In this document: positions 1-10,224 of the stretch, piece by piece
Numbering within the stretch: the stretch's first letter is position 1
Layout: the number at the start of each line of letters is the position of its first letter
NCBI RefSeq assembly: GCF_034479615.1
Contig: NZ_CP140255.1
Span: forward strand, 2,666,001 to 2,730,000
DNA from: Vreelandella neptunia
GTDB taxonomy: Bacteria; Pseudomonadota; Gammaproteobacteria; Pseudomonadales; Halomonadaceae
DNA length: 64,000 bases
Reading direction: 5' to 3'
The notes under the pieces: generated by a model
Told to the model about the DNA's origin: nothing
The model's database searches: none
The model's input: the letters and a program-made list of their open reading frames with translations, nothing else
Translations under genes and position numbers: made by a program

Positions 1-1102
1 CGACTCGACTAGTGAGCTATTACGCTTTCTTTAAAGGATGGCTGCTTCTAAGCCAACCTCCTAGCTGTCTGAGCCTTCCCACATCGTTTCCCACTTAACC
101 AGGATTTCGGGACCTTAGCTGACGGTCTGGGTTGTTTCCCTTTTCACGACGGACGTTAGCACCCGCCGTGTGTCTCCCACGCTCTACTCACCGGTATTCG
201 GAGTTTGCCTCGGGTTGGTAAGTCGGGATGACCCCCTAGCCGAAACAGTGCTCTACCCCCGGCGGTAATACGTGAGGCGCTACCTAAATAGCTTTCGAGG
301 AGAACCAGCTATCTCCGAGCTTGATTAGCCTTTCACTCCGATCCACAAGTCATCCAAATCTTTTTCAACAGATCCTGGTTCGGGCCTCCAGTTGATGTTA
401 CTCAACCTTCACCCTGCTCATGGATAGATCGCTCGGTTTCGGGTCTATATCCAGCGACTGTGTCGCCCAGTTAAGACTCGGTTTCCCTACGGCTCCCCTA
501 TACGGTTAACCTCGCCACTGAATATAAGTCGCTGACCCATTATACAAAAGGTACGCAGTCACAGAACAAGTCTGCTCCTACTGCTTGTACGCACACGGTT
601 TCAGGATCTATTTCACTCCCCTCTCCGGGGTTCTTTTCGCCTTTCCCTCACGGTACTGGTTCACTATCGGTCAGTCAGGAGTATTTAGCCTTGGAGGATG
701 GTCCCCCCGTCTTCAGTCAAGGTTTCTCGTGCCCCGACCTACTCGATTTCACATGATCAGATTTTCGACTACGGGGCTATCACCCGCTACGGCCAGACTT
801 CCCAATCTGTTCGCCTAATCATTCACATGCTTAAGGGCTGGTCCCCGTTCGCTCGCCGCTACTAGGGGAATCTCGGTTGATTTCTTTTCCTCAGGGTACT
901 TAGATGTTTCAGTTCCCCTGGTTCGCCTCTTACACCTATGTATTCAGTGTAAGATACTGACCTTATGGCCAGTGGGTTTCCCCATTCAGAAATGTCCGGG
1001 TCACAGGTTGTTGCCACCTCACCGAACCTTATCGCAGGCTACCACGTCTTTCATCGCCTCTGACTGCCTAGGCATCCACCGTGTGCGCTTAATTGCTTGA
1101 CC
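1..1102 (-). rRNA. rrl: 23S ribosomal RNA, 5' part (runs off the left edge)
   Basis: Read on the minus strand, the 5' end near 1102 begins GGTCAAGCAATTAAGCGCAC followed by ACGGTGGATGCC, which is the conserved start of bacterial 23S rRNA. Highly conserved 23S segments continue to the window edge. Only about the first 1.1 kb of the roughly 2.9 kb gene is present; the rest and any 5S gene lie to the left. It is the second gene of an rrn operon transcribed leftwards from the promoter near 3202-3229. Open reading frames inside it are chance frames. Confidence 0.97.
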
Positions 1103-1221
1103 CTATAACCCGAAGGAGTCTGGGGTTCGCAATAATCACGTTTCATTTTGCCGGATACGCTTGCGCGTATCACAATTTAAGAAGCACTTCTTGCGAAGTG
1201 TTCTTGTCAGCATGATATACA

Positions 1222-1233
1222 TTGTTAAAGAGC
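1222..1233 (-). promoter_or_regulatory. boxA-like antitermination element before 23S
   Basis: The minus strand reads GCTCTTTAACAA, matching the rrn boxA core. The same element occurs in the 16S leader at 3118-3130. In E. coli boxA recruits NusB/S10 (NusE) to keep polymerase processive through rRNA. Confidence 0.75.
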
Positions 1234-1244
1234 GACTGCTATAA

Positions 1245-1325
1245 GCAGTGATAAGCGTTTTTTCACTTTAAAAAAAGAAGACCTTTTTCTTTTTCTAAGC
1301 TAGAAAAGCATTCGCTTATCACTGC
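1245..1325. repeat. 13-bp perfect inverted repeat in the rRNA spacer
   Basis: GCAGTGATAAGCG at 1245-1257 is the exact reverse complement of CGCTTATCACTGC at 1313-1325. The 55-nt loop is very A/T-rich, with long purine and pyrimidine runs. It probably folds in the precursor RNA. It could serve in RNase III processing or as a spacer structure; the sequence alone does not decide. Confidence 0.7.
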
Positions 1326-1388
1326 TCATACAACAGCTATCTGATCAGGTAATTCATTGTGGACGCTTACCGACTGTGACGCATCGTT

Positions 1389-2921
<1,533 letters not shown>

Positions 2922-3201
2922 AAGATCTATGCGGTTCTTACCTGCCACCCTAGAGCGACAGAAGCGAACCAAACTTGGCTCAAGGTTCAAACGAATTCAT
3001 TCAAAACAGATTCCAAAGGACGAATCCTTTAAAACCTTATTGCTTGAGTCGCTTGCCTTGATATTGGGTGATTTGTCACCAACCTCAGCAAGCGCCCACA
3101 TGAATTACCTGATCAAATTGTTAAAGAGCTGTTTCGCTGTTAGGTTGCTGTGAAAGCAACCGGGCTGCCGTTGACTTGGCTTGCCTCAGCGAGGAAGGCG
3201 T
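2922..3201 (-). other. rrn leader with boxA
   Basis: This is the transcribed leader between the rrn promoter and 16S. It contains boxA (AGCTCTTTAACAA on the minus strand, 3118-3130). No protein gene is supported here; the short frames overlapping it have no ribosome binding site or family resemblance. The stretch 3230-3413 upstream of the promoter shows nothing further that can be named. Confidence 0.7.
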
Positions 3202-3229
3202 ATTCTACGCATTTCCTGGTGGTTGTCAA
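3202..3229 (-). promoter_or_regulatory. rrn P1-type sigma-70 promoter
   Basis: On the minus strand a perfect -35 TTGACA (3224-3229) is followed after 16 bp by TAGAAT (3202-3207), then a short discriminator ACGCCTTCC. The strong -35, the 16-bp spacer and the position about 280 nt upstream of 16S fit a ribosomal RNA promoter. Confidence 0.85.
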
Positions 3230-3414
3230 GGGCGTTGTTTTCGATGCAAACCTGACCACATCCAAAACCTGGCTTTCGTAAAAGCACTAACTACCTGACA
3301 AACCGAAGCTTTTACACTTCATTCACCGCTGGTAACGCTTGGCGTCCCCGGCAGCGGATGCGTACTTTAAGGCCTGACTAATAAGATAGCAAGTAAAAGA
3401 AGTTATTGCGTATA

Positions 3415-3444
3415 AAAAAGCGGCAGAAGGCTACCCTTCTGCCG
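3415..3444 (-). terminator. Rho-independent terminator of the acyl-CoA dehydrogenase gene
   Basis: CGGCAGAAGG, loop CTAC, CCTTCTGCCG (3421-3444) forms a perfect 10-bp stem. On the minus strand it is followed by a run of T (3415-3420). It lies about 60 nt past the stop codon at 3503 and separates that gene from the rrn operon. Confidence 0.9.
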
Positions 3445-3502
3445 CAAACCACCGATCAGAACGCCTGACCAGAGAGTGCTCTTTTCACATTTTAGCCGTT
3501 AA

Positions 3503-5308
3503 TTAAATTTCAAATCCCAGACCAAAATCTTCGCTGGAGATGGCCATCAGGCTGGAAGCCCCTGCTTGTATCATCTGTGCATGAGCCTTGGTGCGCGGCA
3601 ATATCCGCTGGTAGTAGAAGCGAGCGGTATTCAATTTAGCGGCGTAGAAGGCCTTATCGTCACCTTCTAGAGAAACAGACGCCTGCTTGGCCGCGCGAGC
3701 AAACAGGTACGCCAGGGTGACGTAGCCTGAGTACATAAGGTAATCAACACTCGCCGCACCTACTTCTTCACGGTCTTGCATTGCCTTCATACCCACGCCC
3801 ATGGTCAGCTCACCCCACTCAGCATTCAGCTTGGCGAGCGGCACAACAAACTCTTTTAGCGCAGGGTTGTCGGCTTCAGCTTTACAGAACTTATGGATCT
3901 CTTTGGTGAATACCTTCAGCGATTCCCCCTGACTCATGAGTACTTTACGACCCAGCAGATCAAGCGCCTGGATACCGGTAGTACCTTCATAGAGTCGAGT
4001 AATACGAGCATCGCGTACCAGTTGCTCCATGCCCCACTCTTTAATGAAGCCATGACCACCGTAGATCTGCACGCCCTCGTTGGTGCTTTCAAAACCAACT
4101 TCGGTCAGGAAAGCCTTAACAATAGGGGTTAGCAAGCCAAGCAGGGTTTCGGCGTGATCTCGCTCTTCACCCGGCTCACCATGCTCCACCACATCGAGCA
4201 TTTGCGCGGTATAAAGCACCAACATACGCCCGCCTTCGGCGAAGGCTTTCTGGGTCAGCAGCATGCGGCGCACATCAGGGTGGACGATAATCGGATCAGC
4301 GGGCTTTTCAGGAGCCTGCTTGCCCGATAAGCCGCGCATCTGTAACCGGTCACGGGCATAACTCAATGAATTCTGAAAACTGGCTTCAATTAAACCCAGC
4401 CCTTGAATACCCACCCCGAGACGCGCTGCGTTCATCATGGTGAACATGCACGCCAGTCCTTTATTGGGCGGCCCTACTAAGTAACCGGTTGCGCCATCGA
4501 AGTTCATCACGCAGGTGGCATTACCATGAATGCCCATTTTGTGCTCAAGCGAACCACAGGTGACGCCATTACGCTCACCCACATTACCTTGAGCATCAGG
4601 CAAGAACTTGGGCACTACAAATAGCGAAATACCTTTAGAGCCTTCCGGTGCGCCGGGCAGTTTTGCCAATACCAAATGGACGATATTTTCAGCCAGATTA
4701 TGCTCACCGGCGGAGATAAAGATTTTGGTACCGGTAATCGCATAGGCATCGCCATCGACGGGCACTGCCCGCGTCTTGATCAATCCGAGGTCAGTACCGC
4801 AATGCGGCTCGGTTAGGCACATGGTGCCGGTCCATACCCCTTCTACCAGCTTGGTAAGGTACGTTGCCTTCTGCTCATCGGTGCCATGGTGGCGCAATGC
4901 ATCCGCTGCACCATGGGAGAGCCCTGGGTACATGCCCCACGCCAAGTTAGTGGCGCAGATCATTTCTGACAGCAGCATCGCCAATGAAGGCGGCAGCCCT
5001 TGACCACCATGAGCAGGATCGGCGGCCAGACTCGGCCAACCACCCTCTACGTACTGCTGATAGGCCTCTTTGAAACCGTTAGGCGCTTTGACCTCGCCCC
5101 CTTCCAGTAGGCACCCTTCTTCATCGCCACTCTGATTGATCGGCAGCAGTACGTCGCGGGCGAAGCGTGCCCCCTCTTCCAAAATAGCGCTGACAACATC
5201 TGGCGACGCATCGTCACCGCTTGGCAGGCGCGCGTAGTGAGCAGGGTAGTCAAGCATCTCGTCCATAACGAAACGCATATCACGAATAGGGGCCTGATAG
5301 CTGGGCAT
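3503..5308 (-). CDS. Acyl-CoA dehydrogenase (FadE-like, with C-terminal extension)
   Basis: Predicted 601-residue flavoprotein that makes the first double bond in acyl-CoA during beta-oxidation. The start chosen is ATG at 5308 (MPSYQAPIRDMRFV), which has AGGAG seven bases upstream; a longer frame from 5347 lacks this. The N-terminal helical domain, the FAD/substrate segment (TGTMCLTEPHCGTDLG), the catalytic-region helices and the late YEGTTGIQALDLLGRK signature are all visible. At about 600 residues it belongs to the larger class with an extra C-terminal domain (as in Pseudomonas DmdC-like and FadE enzymes), not the 380-residue short-chain class. The substrate chain length is not fixed by the sequence. 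The promoter carries a PsrA-like operator, supporting fatty-acid control. Confidence 0.93.
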   Translation of the reverse strand: MPSYQAPIRDMRFVMDEMLDYPAHYARLPSGDDASPDVVSAILEEGARFARDVLLPINQSGDEEGCLLEGGEVKAPNGFKEAYQQYVEGGWPSLAADPAHGGQGLPPSLAMLLSEMICATNLAWGMYPGLSHGAADALRHHGTDEQKATYLTKLVEGVWTGTMCLTEPHCGTDLGLIKTRAVPVDGDAYAITGTKIFISAGEHNLAENIVHLVLAKLPGAPEGSKGISLFVVPKFLPDAQGNVGERNGVTCGSLEHKMGIHGNATCVMNFDGATGYLVGPPNKGLACMFTMMNAARLGVGIQGLGLIEASFQNSLSYARDRLQMRGLSGKQAPEKPADPIIVHPDVRRMLLTQKAFAEGGRMLVLYTAQMLDVVEHGEPGEERDHAETLLGLLTPIVKAFLTEVGFESTNEGVQIYGGHGFIKEWGMEQLVRDARITRLYEGTTGIQALDLLGRKVLMSQGESLKVFTKEIHKFCKAEADNPALKEFVVPLAKLNAEWGELTMGVGMKAMQDREEVGAASVDYLMYSGYVTLAYLFARAAKQASVSLEGDDKAFYAAKLNTARFYYQRILPRTKAHAQMIQAGASSLMAISSEDFGLGFEI

Positions 5309-5365
5309 CGCACTTCTCCTAAGAAAGGGGGATTGAAAGCCAAGCAACTCTTAATGGCAGAGAGC

Positions 5366-5412
5366 TTTCAAACACATGTTTGAAAATTAGCGCGAGCGCC
5401 CCCCAGAGTCAA
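5366..5412 (-). promoter_or_regulatory. Promoter with PsrA-like operator for the acyl-CoA dehydrogenase gene
   Basis: On the minus strand -35 TTGACT (5407-5412), a 17-bp spacer and -10 TAATTT (5384-5389) form a good sigma-70 promoter. A perfect 8-bp inverted repeat, TTTCAAAC-ACAT-GTTTGAAA (5366-5385), starts at the -10. Its core CAAAC-N4-GTTTG matches the published Pseudomonas PsrA motif (G/C)AAAC-N2-4-GTTT(G/C). Overlap with the -10 suggests repression relieved by long-chain acyl-CoA or fatty acid (inference). Confidence 0.75.
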
Positions 5413-5485
5413 GCGGGCGTTTGAATTTAGCTTAAAAACACCCTAGAACTTTGGTCGCCCAACCAATAACCCCCTGGTGCAAATA

Positions 5486-5518
5486 ATAAAAAACTCGCCA
5501 GCCAAAAGCCGACGAGTT
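5486..5518 (-). terminator. Rho-independent terminator of the SDR gene
   Basis: AACTCG ... CGAGTT (5492-5518) with an inner stem closes a hairpin. On the minus strand it is followed by a T-rich run (5486-5493). It sits about 35 nt after the stop at 5552. The plus-strand side is also T-rich, so it might work both ways. Confidence 0.65.
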
Positions 5519-5551
5519 GTTTTATTTTTCTTTTACCTACTTGCCACCGAC

Positions 5552-6319
5552 TTACTGCATGCGAATGCCACCGTCTAAGCGGATCAGTTCGCCATTGAGC
5601 ATGGGGTTGGTAATAATCTGTTCGGCTAATTGAGCAAACTCGTCTGGCTTACCTAAACGCTTAGGAAAAGGCACCGCCGCCGCTAGCGCCTGGGCCGCCT
5701 CGTCAGGAATTTCGCTCATCATCGGCGTTTCAAATACGCCAGGGGCGATGGCCATTACCCGAATAGCATGACGCGACAATTCCCGCGCCGCTGGCAAACT
5801 CATACCCACAACACCCGCTTTAGAGGCACTATAAGCGCACTGCCCCACCTGCCCATCAAAAGCAGCAATGGACGCGGTATTAATGATCACCCCACGCTCA
5901 CCACTCTCATTAGGCGCGTTTTTAGCCATGGCAGCAGCCGCAAGTCGCATGACGTTAAAAGTGCCTACCAGGTTTATATTGATCGTTTTCATATAGCTTT
6001 CTAAGTCAGCCGGGCTGCCTTCACGATCAACCAGCTTAGCCACGCTAACCACACCCGCGCAGTGAACCACGCCTGAAAGCCCGCGCTCGCCACCCAGCGC
6101 TACCGCCGCATCTACGGCCTGCTGCATCTGCTCACCCGAGGTAATATCCGCCAGAATGGCGCGCGCGTTTGACCCTAACTGCTGGGCATGGGCATTGACA
6201 CTGTCGTTTAAGTCGCATAACACGACGCGAGCGCCTGCAGCGACTAAGCGCTCAGCGGTAGCCGCCCCAAGACCAGAGGCAGCCCCGGTAATTAAAAACG
6301 TACTCTCCTTAACCTGCAT
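5552..6319 (-). CDS. SDR family dehydrogenase (HSD10 / 3-hydroxyacyl-CoA dehydrogenase type)
   Basis: Predicted 255-residue short-chain dehydrogenase. The Rossmann glycine motif TGAASGLG is at residues 11-18, the conserved Asn is in NINLVGTFN, and the catalytic Ser150, Tyr163 and Lys167 follow ([15 protein letters not shown]). The '[16 protein letters not shown]' start and the '[12 protein letters not shown]' segment are typical of the type II 3-hydroxyacyl-CoA / 2-methyl-3-hydroxybutyryl-CoA dehydrogenases. It would be an NAD-dependent oxidation step in fatty-acid or isoleucine breakdown. ATG at 6319 is preferred over TTG at 6334 because it has GGGG nine bases upstream. It lies downstream of the acyl-CoA ligase on the same strand, probably cotranscribed. 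Confidence 0.88.
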   Translation of the reverse strand: MQVKESTFLITGAASGLGAATAERLVAAGARVVLCDLNDSVNAHAQQLGSNARAILADITSGEQMQQAVDAAVALGGERGLSGVVHCAGVVSVAKLVDREGSPADLESYMKTININLVGTFNVMRLAAAAMAKNAPNESGERGVIINTASIAAFDGQVGQCAYSASKAGVVGMSLPAARELSRHAIRVMAIAPGVFETPMMSEIPDEAAQALAAAVPFPKRLGKPDEFAQLAEQIITNPMLNGELIRLDGGIRMQ

Positions 6320-6399
6320 TTCCGTATTCCCCAAGGCTGTAATGGATGGTTGCTATATATAATGGTGGCTTTATTTGCTCGTCTTTTCATTTCACTTGG

Positions 6400-8070
6400 C
6401 TATTCACTTGCTTTGGATTCTTCTACGGCCTGGGCACGTAATTTAAAGCGCTGAATCTTGCCGCTGGGGGTTTTAGGCAACTCATCGACAAACTCAATAA
6501 TGCGCGGAAAAGCGTGGGTCGAAAGCCGCTCACGCACTCGCTGTTTGATTTCATCAGCCAGCTCGTCACTGGCCTCATAGCCTTCGCGGAGCACGATATA
6601 GGACTTGATGACCTCGCCGCGGATCTCATCAGGCTGCCCCACTGCCGCTGACTCGGCGACCGCAGGATGCGTCATCACACTATTCTCTACGTCCGTTGGC
6701 CCCACCCGGTAACCCGCGGTGGTAATAATGTCGTCGTCACGCCCGGCAAATTGAAAGGTACCGTCTTCATTACGAATAACCACGTCGCCTGTCAGGTAAT
6801 AACCTTCCACAAAGGGGTTCTTCTCTTGCCAGGTGTAGCCCTGAAAAAAGTGCGCCGGGGAGTTCTTGATATCGACGGCGAGGACACCCGGTTCACCGGC
6901 AGGCAGCTCTTTATACTCCGCGTCCAAAATCGCCAGGCGATAACCCGGCATCGGCACGCCCATTGCGCCCACATGCTTGAGATGGTCAAGGGCATGGTGG
7001 TTGTTGCACGTCATGCCGGTTTCGGTCTGGCCATAATGATCCATAACCGGGCAACCCAACGACTTCTCGACCCAGGTCACTACTTCAGTATTTAGAGGTT
7101 CACCCGCCGAGCTAGCCGCACGCAGCTCAAGCGTTTCATGGGCGTCATCAAACAGACCTGACGCCTTCATCAGCCGGTAGGCGGTGGGGGCGGCAGCGAA
7201 ATTAGTAATGTGGTGGCGCTTCATAAACGCCAGTGCCCCTTCGGCGCTAAACCCTGCCTCACAAAAATGCGTCGTCACTCCAAGCAGTAAAGGCCCGGCA
7301 ATCGCATAATAGAGACCATAAGCCCAACCGGGGTCGGCCATATTCCAGAAGCGGTCATCGTCACGCAGATCAATGGCCAGCTCCATATAGATCGCAAAAG
7401 CGGTCATCCCTGCCAATGGAACGGCAACGCCTTTCGGCTTGCCTACGGTGCCAGAGGTAAACATTTGCAGAAATGGCGCTTCAGGCGCTAGCCTCGGCGG
7501 CTTGCCGCTCATTGACGTATGCGTCAACGCCGCCTGCCAGTCGTGATCCTCAGCATGCTCACTGGTCGCCCCACCCACCGCCAATACCGGCGGGCATTGG
7601 CTAAGGCCATCGAATTTATAGCGGTTAGCGTGATCCGTAATCACCAATTTGGTGCCAGCACGGCCTAGCCGATAGTCCACCGCATCGGGGCCAAAGGCAG
7701 TAAACAGGGGCTGATAAACCGCACCAATACGCCATGTTGCTAAGACCGCAACCAGTAACTGTGGTGTGCGTGGCAGCATGCAGGCAATGCGGTCGCCTTG
7801 ACTCAACCCTTGGGACTGAAACCACCCTGCCAACTTTGCACTCTGCTCATCTAGCTCGGCGTAGCTCAGTGTATGCATATCGCCTTGAGAGTCTTCTTGA
7901 ACCAACGCCAGCACATCGCCGCGGCCAGAGCGCACATGACGCCCACAGCAGGCCTCAAAGGCATTTAGCAGACTGTCTTGGTGGTCATCCAGACGGGCGA
8001 TAACGCTATCCACGGAAAAGTTATCGAGGTAGTGATGGTAGTCGGGCAGTGATTGTGATGTCGCTGTCAT
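6400..8070 (-). CDS. Acyl-CoA synthetase, AMP-binding (acetyl/propionyl/medium-chain type)
   Basis: 556 residues, adenylate-forming enzyme. The P-loop TSGTVGKPKG is at residues 205-214. The YGQTETG motif, YLTGD, the hinge GRDDDIITTAGYRVGP and the C-terminal PKTPSGKIQR with the adenylation lysine are all intact. It would activate a carboxylic acid with ATP and CoA. The closest impression is of the acetyl-CoA-synthetase-like ligases in fatty-acid or branched-chain acid clusters, but the substrate cannot be read from sequence. It is the first gene of a probable operon with the SDR dehydrogenase. A palindrome resembling a LiuR operator lies upstream at 8144-8158. Confidence 0.88.
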   Translation of the reverse strand: MTATSQSLPDYHHYLDNFSVDSVIARLDDHQDSLLNAFEACCGRHVRSGRGDVLALVQEDSQGDMHTLSYAELDEQSAKLAGWFQSQGLSQGDRIACMLPRTPQLLVAVLATWRIGAVYQPLFTAFGPDAVDYRLGRAGTKLVITDHANRYKFDGLSQCPPVLAVGGATSEHAEDHDWQAALTHTSMSGKPPRLAPEAPFLQMFTSGTVGKPKGVAVPLAGMTAFAIYMELAIDLRDDDRFWNMADPGWAYGLYYAIAGPLLLGVTTHFCEAGFSAEGALAFMKRHHITNFAAAPTAYRLMKASGLFDDAHETLELRAASSAGEPLNTEVVTWVEKSLGCPVMDHYGQTETGMTCNNHHALDHLKHVGAMGVPMPGYRLAILDAEYKELPAGEPGVLAVDIKNSPAHFFQGYTWQEKNPFVEGYYLTGDVVIRNEDGTFQFAGRDDDIITTAGYRVGPTDVENSVMTHPAVAESAAVGQPDEIRGEVIKSYIVLREGYEASDELADEIKQRVRERLSTHAFPRIIEFVDELPKTPSGKIQRFKLRAQAVEESKASE

Positions 8071-8143
8071 GATGGCTCTCTTATGTTATTGGAAATGAGC
8101 TCGTAGTGAGAATAAGCGCAAGCAGTGTTGTTATATTTATCCG

Positions 8144-8158
8144 TTGACGTTAACGTAA
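8144..8158. promoter_or_regulatory. Candidate LiuR-like palindromic operator
   Basis: TTGACGTTAACGTAA contains the perfect 10-bp palindrome ACGTTAACGT. It lies 75-90 bp upstream of the acyl-CoA ligase start. From memory it resembles the MerR-family LiuR operator reported for branched-chain amino acid catabolism genes in gammaproteobacteria. No regulator of that family is in this window. Confidence 0.35.
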
Positions 8159-8256
8159 GCTAAAAGATAATAGCAACGCTAAAAGCAAACGACTCAGAGA
8201 GCAAGCACTGATATAAGCTGTAACGTTAGACGTTGGTCGAGGCTGTTATCGGAGTA

Positions 8257-8835
8257 TTAAGCAGACGTGGGCATAATCATGGCGACCAGCTCGTCAGCGA
8301 GGTCATCAGGCGAGCGTGGCCCGTTGGGGTCGTACCAGCGCACTGTCCAGTTCAGCGCCCCCAAAACAAAACGCGAGACAAGAAAACGGTCGCCATGGAT
8401 CAAGCCAGCTTCCAAAGCATCATCAATAACAGCGACCCACAGCGCCTCGTAAGCATCACGCAAGTGGCTCAAATGAGCACTGGCTGCTGGGTCGAGTCGA
8501 CGCCACTCAAAGAGTGCCACCACATGGGCATTGCGATCGGTAAAGAGGGTTTCGAGATGGGCACGTGCCATAACGCGCAGCCGCACTTCAGGCTCTGCAG
8601 AGCACTCGTCCAGCGCTTTTCGCGCAATCATTAAGGCATTTTGAGTGCCCTCTTCAATGACCGCAGCGAGGATTTCCTGCTTATCTTTAAAATGATGAAA
8701 CAAGCTACCGGACTTAATACCCATTTCCTGCGCCAGCATGCGCACCGTCGTGCGATCAAAGCCCTCTTGGACGAATAGCTGAGCAGCGAGGCGCGTCAGT
8801 TCCTTGCGGCGAGGGGATGCATTCATTACATTCAT
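8257..8835 (-). CDS. TetR/AcrR family transcriptional regulator
   Basis: 192 residues from ATG 8835 (MNVMNASPRRKEL); ATG 8826 is also possible, and the longer frame to 8913 has no family support. The N-terminal helix-turn-helix region LTRLAAQLFVQEGF...SGSLFHHFKDK is typical TetR. The C-terminal region with LNWTVRWYDPNGPRS resembles the TetR_C_33/KstR2-like ligand domain, often tied to acyl-CoA ligands. It is divergent from the thiolase gene (start 8953) and next to the acyl-CoA ligase, so it probably controls this degradation cluster. It is not an obvious PsrA orthologue: PsrA has a different recognition helix. Confidence 0.85.
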   Translation of the reverse strand: MNVMNASPRRKELTRLAAQLFVQEGFDRTTVRMLAQEMGIKSGSLFHHFKDKQEILAAVIEEGTQNALMIARKALDECSAEPEVRLRVMARAHLETLFTDRNAHVVALFEWRRLDPAASAHLSHLRDAYEALWVAVIDDALEAGLIHGDRFLVSRFVLGALNWTVRWYDPNGPRSPDDLADELVAMIMPTSA

Positions 8836-8952
8836 GTTATTTACACTAGCGCTTGCTTGGTTACTTTGGAGAGAACCACAGCACCGCCTACGGGTCAACG
8901 TATCAACCACCACTTGACATGATAATCACAATAATCCTGAAGGAGACTGGCC

Positions 8953-10140
8953 ATGAGCAACGCCACCGATGTTGTATTTCTCGCTGCCAAACGCACGCCG
9001 ATGGGCGGCATGATGGGCAGCCTGGCAAATAAGACAGCCCCACAGCTTGGCGCGGTCGCCATTAAAGCGGCCATTGAAGAGGCGGGAATTGACCCAGCCC
9101 TAATCACCGAGGGCATTATGGGCTGTGTACTGCCCGCCGGTGTGAAGCAGGGCCCAGCGCGGCAGGCAATGCGCCAAGCCGGCATTCCAGATGCCAATGG
9201 TGCCACCACTATCAACAAGCTGTGCGGCTCGGGCATGAAGGCCACGATGCTTGCCCACGATTTAATCAAGGCGGGAAGTGGCAATATTTTGCTGGCTGGC
9301 GGCATGGAGTCCATGTCTAACGCCCCTCACGTGCTTACCAAGGCGCGGGGTGGCTATCGACTGGGGCACGGCGAGCTTAAAGACCATATGTTTTTGGATG
9401 GGCTGGAAGACGCCGAAACCGGCAAATTAATGGGCGTGTTTGCCCAGGATGTGGCTACTGAGCGTGGCTACACACGGGAGCGCCTGGATGATTTTGCTAT
9501 TGCGTCCCTTGAGCGCGCCATGGCTGCCACCAACGCGGGCCACCTAAGCGCAGAGATGGCGCCGGTGATGGTCACCTCTCGTCAGGGCGAAATCCTTGTC
9601 GAACACGATGAGCAGCCCTTCCAAGCTAAGCTCGATAAAATCCGCCAGCTGCGCCCCGCCTTTGCCAAAGACGGTACGATTACTGCCGCTAACGCCAGCT
9701 CAATTTCCGATGGCGCTTCGGCACTTATCTTGGCGAGTCAGGAAGCTGCAGACCAGCAAGGCATTAAACCGCTAGCGCGTATGCTAGGCCACACGACTCA
9801 CTCTCGACACCCCAGCGAGTTCACCATCGCGCCAGTGGGTGCGATTGAAAAGCTGATGAAAAAGCTCGATTGGGGCGTGAATGACGTAGACCTATTCGAG
9901 ATTAACGAAGCCTTTGCGGTGGTGACACTGATGGCCATGGATGACTTGGGCCTGCCCCACGACAAAGTCAATGTGTTTGGCGGCGCCTGCGCCCAAGGAC
10001 ACCCGATTGGCTCTACCGGCTCACGCATCATCGCCACGCTCATTCATGCCCTGCGCACTAAAGGCGGCAAACGCGGCATTGCCAGCTTATGCATTGGCGG
10101 TGGCGAGGCAACGGCTGTCGCCGTCGAGCTAATCGATTAG
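8953..10140 (+). CDS. Acetyl-CoA acetyltransferase (thiolase)
   Basis: 395 residues with AAGGAG seven bases before the ATG. The nucleophilic cysteine is Cys91 in NKLCGSGMK. Near the C-terminus NEAFAVV, GGACAQGHPIGSTG (active-site His) and the second cysteine loop CIGGGEATA are present. The usual ALGHP is AQGHP here, and GGGxGxA is GGGEATA, both tolerated in the family. It would cleave 3-ketoacyl-CoA or condense acetyl-CoA to acetoacetyl-CoA. It is divergent from the TetR gene and completes the set of dehydrogenase, hydroxyacyl dehydrogenase, ligase and thiolase in this cluster. Confidence 0.93.
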   Translation: MSNATDVVFLAAKRTPMGGMMGSLANKTAPQLGAVAIKAAIEEAGIDPALITEGIMGCVLPAGVKQGPARQAMRQAGIPDANGATTINKLCGSGMKATMLAHDLIKAGSGNILLAGGMESMSNAPHVLTKARGGYRLGHGELKDHMFLDGLEDAETGKLMGVFAQDVATERGYTRERLDDFAIASLERAMAATNAGHLSAEMAPVMVTSRQGEILVEHDEQPFQAKLDKIRQLRPAFAKDGTITAANASSISDGASALILASQEAADQQGIKPLARMLGHTTHSRHPSEFTIAPVGAIEKLMKKLDWGVNDVDLFEINEAFAVVTLMAMDDLGLPHDKVNVFGGACAQGHPIGSTGSRIIATLIHALRTKGGKRGIASLCIGGGEATAVAVELID

Positions 10141-10170
10141 TCAGAGATTTCCTGGGTTAAATAATTTCGT

Positions 10171-10205
10171 TTAACGCCCTGGCAGGGTTTCAGCCAGGGC
10201 GTTAA
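10171..10205. terminator. Hairpin between convergent thiolase and chemoreceptor genes
   Basis: TTAACGCCCTGGC (10171-10183) pairs exactly with GCCAGGGCGTTAA (10193-10205), a 13-bp stem with a 9-nt loop. It lies between two convergent stops, so it may end transcription from both sides. There is no strong T tract, which lowers confidence in intrinsic termination. Confidence 0.6.
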
Positions 10206-10224
10206 GCCCAACCAGTGGTTGATT

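Larger units (their letters stand above)
1103..1388 (-). other. 16S-23S internal transcribed spacer without tRNA genes
   Basis: The spacer is about 286 bp. No tRNA cloverleaf, TTC-G-A T-loop or CCA end is visible on the transcribed strand, so the usual tRNA-Ile/tRNA-Ala pair is missing. It holds a boxA antitermination element (1222-1233) and a long inverted repeat (1245-1257 with 1313-1325). Confidence 0.8.

Noticed and set aside
1103..1388. tRNA gene in the rRNA spacer
   Set aside because: No T-loop, CCA end or acceptor pairing found on the transcribed strand.
8911..8940. TTGACA (8914-8919) as the thiolase promoter -35
   Set aside because: No -10 lies at 16-18 bp; that position is the ribosome binding site. 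The AATAAT nearby is only 10 bp away.
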